Assembly (NCBI GenBank): GCA_017938215.1
Contig: JAGBBZ010000024.1
Coordinates: forward strand, 1-37,643
Source of the DNA: Eubacterium sp.
GTDB taxonomy: Bacteria; Bacillota; Clostridia; Lachnospirales; Lachnospiraceae
Length of the DNA: 37,643 bases
Direction: 5' to 3'
A program made the translations under genes and the position numbers. Position 1 is the stretch's first letter, and each line of letters opens with the position of its first letter. This document shows positions 34,883-37,643 of the stretch, piece after piece. The notes under the pieces were generated by a model, which did not search any database, was not told the origin of the DNA, and worked only from the letters and a program-made list of their open reading frames with translations.

Positions 34883-36095
34883 AGGGAAAGATACACGAAG
34901 ACTTATATTAAAGAAAACAGGGACATACCTAAGAAATGCAATTGTCATTTTTTTGCTAACGCTTGCCGCTTTGGTATATGGAATTATATTCTTTTGGAAT
35001 TTTCGACAGGAGAACGATAAAAATTTCACGCAAAACGATATGGTTCATTTTGTTCAAGTAACAGGAAAAATGGACGAAAATAATTATCTGAGTTTGACCA
35101 ATAAGGATTATCGTCGTATTTATGAGATAGAAAATGCTGAAACAAAGTCGTTTACTGAAATTGCATTTTATCAATTTGTGGGAGCAGTGGAACAACAAAC
35201 GGAGGAACCAATTCTATTGGTTGCAATTGATCCTGTTCATTCCTCATACATTTCAGAGGAAAAAATGCAAGATGGTATTTATTATACCAATGAACACGTT
35301 GAGAAAGAGATACTAAATCTGAAAATCCCCAATGTAGATGTGGATGAAGATGGTAATTTGCATTCTCGTGAATCTGTGATTGTGAAACGACCCTTGATGC
35401 ATTCAATTAAGTCTGAAAATGAATCTGATTTGTTGCAGATAAGGAGTGAGGATGAACCAGTACAAACTATATTTGTGACGTATAATACGTTATTGGAAAT
35501 TATGAAACAGGCAGGTTTGCTAGAAGAAAGTGTAAAGGATATTACTAGTGAATCTGTGCCAGAAGTACTTCACCCAAGTGATATTATAGTATATATTGAT
35601 GATATGTACTGCATCGATGATTGTGCACAGGCTTTACTTGATGACAATTATTTGCTGAATTATACATTTGAGGCGTTTGATTCGTTAAGCGATTCGTTAA
35701 AAAAATCTTCTGTCTTTTTTGTTGTATTAGTGATTTTATTATTGGCAACTTCTGGAATTAATGTTTATTTGTCTTTTTGTTCATATCTACAAATGCAACA
35801 AAAGGATATGGGCATCCTAAAATTTTACGGGTACTCCAAAGAACAGTTGTACAATATATATAAGCAAAATATCAATGTGGTTTTTGTTATATGTTTTGGA
35901 GCGTTACTAGTTTATTTGTTACTACTTGGATTTCTTATAAACATGGATAATATATGGAAAGTAATACCGATTATGGTAATTTTTGTAGTAGTTATCCTAA
36001 TAATATTGAGAGGTTTAATTTTGAAGTTGAGTTTAAAAAGAATGGTAGATAAAGAGATTTTGTGTTTGGTCAAAAGTTCGAAAGAATTTGAATGA
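34872..36095 (+). CDS. FtsX/MacB-like ABC permease, module 2
   Basis: A 407-residue membrane protein. One N-terminal segment (AIVIFLLTLAALVYGIIFFW), a long outside domain (about 50-275), then three segments (FVVLVILLLATSGINVYLSF; VVFVICFGALLVYLLLLGF; VIPIMVIFVVVILIILRGL). QKDMGILKFYGYSKEQL between the first two is the usual FtsX coupling loop. This topology fits mechanotransmission-type exporters of peptides or of lipoprotein-bound cargo. GGAGG five bases before ATG 34872. Last gene of module 2. Confidence 0.85.
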   Translation: MKSRGKDTRRLILKKTGTYLRNAIVIFLLTLAALVYGIIFFWNFRQENDKNFTQNDMVHFVQVTGKMDENNYLSLTNKDYRRIYEIENAETKSFTEIAFYQFVGAVEQQTEEPILLVAIDPVHSSYISEEKMQDGIYYTNEHVEKEILNLKIPNVDVDEDGNLHSRESVIVKRPLMHSIKSENESDLLQIRSEDEPVQTIFVTYNTLLEIMKQAGLLEESVKDITSESVPEVLHPSDIIVYIDDMYCIDDCAQALLDDNYLLNYTFEAFDSLSDSLKKSSVFFVVLVILLLATSGINVYLSFCSYLQMQQKDMGILKFYGYSKEQLYNIYKQNINVVFVICFGALLVYLLLLGFLINMDNIWKVIPIMVIFVVVILIILRGLILKLSLKRMVDKEILCLVKSSKEFE

Positions 36096-36121
36096 TTTAG
36101 AATAGCAGACAAGTATAAGTA

Positions 36122-36199
36122 TGGACATAATTTGGAATGTCCACTCCATTCGACGGGGCGTCAACACCAGCGTATAGGATTGCTGGTGGGGCGCCTTTC
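36122..36199 (+). terminator. Two hairpins after module 2, the second terminator-like
   Basis: TGGACAT/ATGTCCA (36122-36143) and then GGCG..CACCAGC/GCTGGTG..CGCC (36157-36195) followed by TTTCT. They mark the probable end of the export operon. The stretch 36200-36297 has no other recognisable feature. Confidence 0.55.
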
Positions 36200-36297
36200 T
36201 CTATGGAAGAATGCAGGTTGTGGAAGGGAGAGGACGTTTATGGGGGAGTGCCTGGCAGACAAAAAGTAAAAAATAAAAATATTTATGTAAAATATAG

Positions 36298-36341
36298 TTG
36301 ACAGAATGACAAAAGTATGATATTCTATGCTTGTAAACAAG
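36298..36341 (+). promoter_or_regulatory. Promoter of the membrane protein/XRE pair with a palindrome at the start site
   Basis: TTGACA (36298-36303), 17-base spacer, TATTCT (36321-36326). CTTGT-AA-ACAAG (36330-36341) lies at the expected start site and is a candidate autorepressor site for the XRE protein. Confidence 0.6.
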
Positions 36342-36410
36342 AAAAGAGCAAACAGATATGGACGTACGACATAAAGGTTTGCAACAAGAAATTACAAGGA
36401 GTGAATGATT

Positions 36411-36935
36411 ATGAATACAGCAGCATTAGTAGGAACGTTTGTAGGAGCATTTGTGGGAATTGTGATTGTAGCAATTATATTGAAACTTACCAAGACAGAT
36501 AAGTCCAATAAGTGTAAGTACGATGAGAGACAGCAGTTGGTACGTGGCAAAGGATATCAGTATGGGTTCTTTTCCATGATGGCAGTTTGTGTCGTTTCGA
36601 TTATGCTTCATATCGGAGAGGTTCCATTGAAAATTGAAGAGAGCGTGATTTATTTTGTGATTATTCTTGTGGGCGTAGGTGTATATGCCAGTTACTGTAT
36701 CTTGCAGGATAGTTACTTTGCCTTGAACGAGAATAAGAAAACCGTTTTGATTCTTTTTGGAGCAGTGGGTGTCATGAATCTTTTCATAGGGATTGAAAAG
36801 ATTATGGATGGACAGATGGTAGAGAATGGTGTCGTTGGATATGATTGTATCAATTTCCTTTGTGGAATACTATTTCTCGTGATTTTCATCATGCTATTAG
36901 TGAAAAATGCAGTGGATAAAAGGGAGGATGATTGA
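36411..36935 (+). CDS. Membrane protein paired with an XRE regulator
   Basis: A 174-residue protein with about five hydrophobic segments (TFVGAFVGIVIVAIILKL first) and a cytoplasmic KYDERQQLVRGKGYQYGF loop, a pattern seen in small clostridial membrane proteins encoded just before a short XRE regulator. Function unknown; control of the regulator at the membrane is an inference. AAGGAG (36396-36401) fits ATG 36411 better than ATG 36405. Confidence 0.75.
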   Translation: MNTAALVGTFVGAFVGIVIVAIILKLTKTDKSNKCKYDERQQLVRGKGYQYGFFSMMAVCVVSIMLHIGEVPLKIEESVIYFVIILVGVGVYASYCILQDSYFALNENKKTVLILFGAVGVMNLFIGIEKIMDGQMVENGVVGYDCINFLCGILFLVIFIMLLVKNAVDKREDD

Positions 36936-36936
36936 T

Positions 36937-37134
36937 ATGAAGAATTTAAAAATGAAATCAGCAAGAGTAGCTCTCGACATGTCTCAGCAGGATTTGGCAG
37001 AGGCAGTGGGAGTTTCCCGCCAGACGATTAGTGCCATTGAAAAGGGGGATTATAATCCAACCATTAATTTGTGCCGAGCGATATGTAAAGTGCTGGATCG
37101 GACGTTGGATGAGTTGTTCTGGGAGGAAGGATAA
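36937..37134 (+). CDS. Short XRE-family (HTH_3) transcriptional regulator
   Basis: A 65-residue protein that is almost only the DNA-binding domain: MSQQDLAEAVGVSRQTISAI then EKGDYNPTINLCRAICKVL. GGGAGG nine bases before ATG 36937 decides the start. It follows the membrane protein stop by one base. Likely binds its own promoter. Confidence 0.9.
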   Translation: MKNLKMKSARVALDMSQQDLAEAVGVSRQTISAIEKGDYNPTINLCRAICKVLDRTLDELFWEEG

Positions 37135-37187
37135 ATATTTGCTTATGGAACACGCTTGCGCTCAAGATGTCACGTAACGGTGTCGGA

Positions 37188-37244
37188 CAAGAAAAAAGAG
37201 TAGGAAGAATGAAATGAGATTTCACTTCTTGCTCTTTTTTCTTG
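37188..37244. terminator. Long A/T-stem hairpin after the XRE gene
   Basis: CAAGAAAAAAGAG (37188-37200) pairs with CTCTTTTTTCTTG (37232-37244), with inner TGAAAT/ATTTCA and an outer CGGTGT/ACACCG (37178-37183, 37250-37255). It could stop transcription both ways. Flanking ATGGAAC/GTTCCAT and TTGCGC/GCGCAA pairs also exist but cannot all nest together. Confidence 0.6.
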
Positions 37245-37337
37245 CCACTACACCGACGGCCATCAAGGTTCCATGCGCAAACATGTATCCTTCTGGGTAA
37301 ATCTACAAAGGGGAGGAAAGGGGAAGACTTGGGGCAG

Positions 37338-37471
37338 GGTAATACTGTCGAAATTTGACAAGAATGGTATTTAGTGGTAATATTACTTTTCGTGTTATCT
37401 CTTGAGGCAGTAATATTGGATTCTTGTGATAGTGCAAGATAGAATGGAGCTTCCAAGAGAGTAATACTATC
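37338..37471 (+). repeat. Four GTAATAYT words around a promoter
   Basis: GTAATACT at 37339, GTAATATTAC at 37377 (a perfect 10-base palindrome), GTAATATT at 37410 and GTAATACT at 37461, spaced 38, 33 and 51 bases. They look like binding sites for a regulator of the gene at the window end. Confidence 0.4.
37355..37383 (+). promoter_or_regulatory. Strong promoter before the last, partial gene
   Basis: Perfect TTGACA (37355-37360), 17-base spacer, TAATAT (37378-37383); the -10 lies in the GTAATATTAC palindrome. Confidence 0.6.
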
Positions 37472-37493
37472 AAACGAAAAGGAGACAAAGAAA

Positions 37494-37643
37494 GTGAAGA
37501 ACCAAGTGTCTTTTCAAAAAGAAGAATAAGAAATACACGAAGACAATGAAACCTATTTTAAGTTTTAATGGCAAGTATAAAGAAGCGTTGAAAAAGGCGT
37601 GCATTGGTTCTGTTCGCGAAAAACATAAAAATGAAACAGATAA
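37494..37643 (+). pseudogene. Start of a basic protein, partial and possibly frameshifted
   Basis: AAGGAG (37479-37484) lies nine bases before GTG 37494, which reads MKNQVSFQKEE then stops. One base further on, another frame is open to the window end: KKKNKKYTKTMKPIL then SFNGKYKEALKKACIGSV. Joining the two at the run after TTTTC would give a smooth lysine-rich N-terminus. Alternatively the real start is ATG 37546, which has no good ribosome site. Product unknown. Confidence 0.35.

Noticed and set aside
1-37643. CRISPR arrays, tRNA or rRNA genes, intact insertion sequences or prophage.
   Set aside because: No regularly spaced repeats, tRNA-like cloverleaf, rRNA stretch, transposase or phage structural gene was recognised by eye.

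Overview
The window looks like chromosome of a low-GC, spore-forming anaerobic Firmicute, most likely a Lachnospiraceae-type Clostridium relative. The evidence is strong AGGAGG ribosome sites, TTGACA/TATAAT promoters, a Gram-positive LexA box, a SleC-type spore cortex hydrolase, BspA-like leucine-rich-repeat surface proteins and lysine-rich C-terminal domains. The species cannot be told from the sequence.

Layout. 1-10.6 kb: the 3' end of a probable AMP-dependent synthetase, a secreted LRR protein, pyrE, cca, a LacI-type-sensor/GGDEF protein, tex, a lipoprotein, and on the minus strand a SleC-like spore cortex hydrolase. 10.6-16.7 kb: a headless 3' remnant of a cell-surface repeat domain, serS, a small minus-strand ORF, and the phosphate uptake operon pstS-pstC-pstA-pstB-phoU, whose PstS has its two halves in swapped order. 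16.7-25.2 kb: a second BspA-like protein, a decayed minus-strand fragment, then a tightly packed plus-strand run: MBL-fold hydrolase, ylmH-like, C39-like peptidase, dtd, ABC-class ATPase, YkgJ-like cysteine-cluster protein, MATE transporter. 25.2-27.25 kb: a 142-bp nested palindrome, then a LexA-controlled Y-family polymerase with its YolD-like partner, closed by a two-way terminator.

The most unusual part is 27.25-36.1 kb, visibly more AT-rich than the flanks. A minus-strand operon (PadR-family regulator, two HAAS-like small membrane proteins, one secreted protein) is divergent from a plus-strand array of two export modules. Module 1 is a small secreted protein resembling the lactococcin 972 family, a DUF1430-like bacteriocin-associated membrane protein and an ATPase very like those of lactococcin 972 export systems. 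Module 2 is an unrecognised secreted protein, a lipoprotein, a different ABC ATPase and an FtsX/MacB-like permease. Each module is headed by the same 128-bp element (127/128 identical). It carries a 25-codon ORF with a strong ribosome site whose last codons form the left arm of a long hairpin. Each secreted-protein gene is followed by a perfect or near-perfect hairpin without a U-tract. The regulator, repeated leader, toxin-like proteins and dedicated transporters suggest a PadR-controlled dual bacteriocin or secreted-effector locus.

The window ends with a membrane protein/XRE regulator pair (36.4-37.1 kb), a terminator-like hairpin, a promoter lying among four GTAATAYT repeats, and the start of another, possibly frameshifted, gene.
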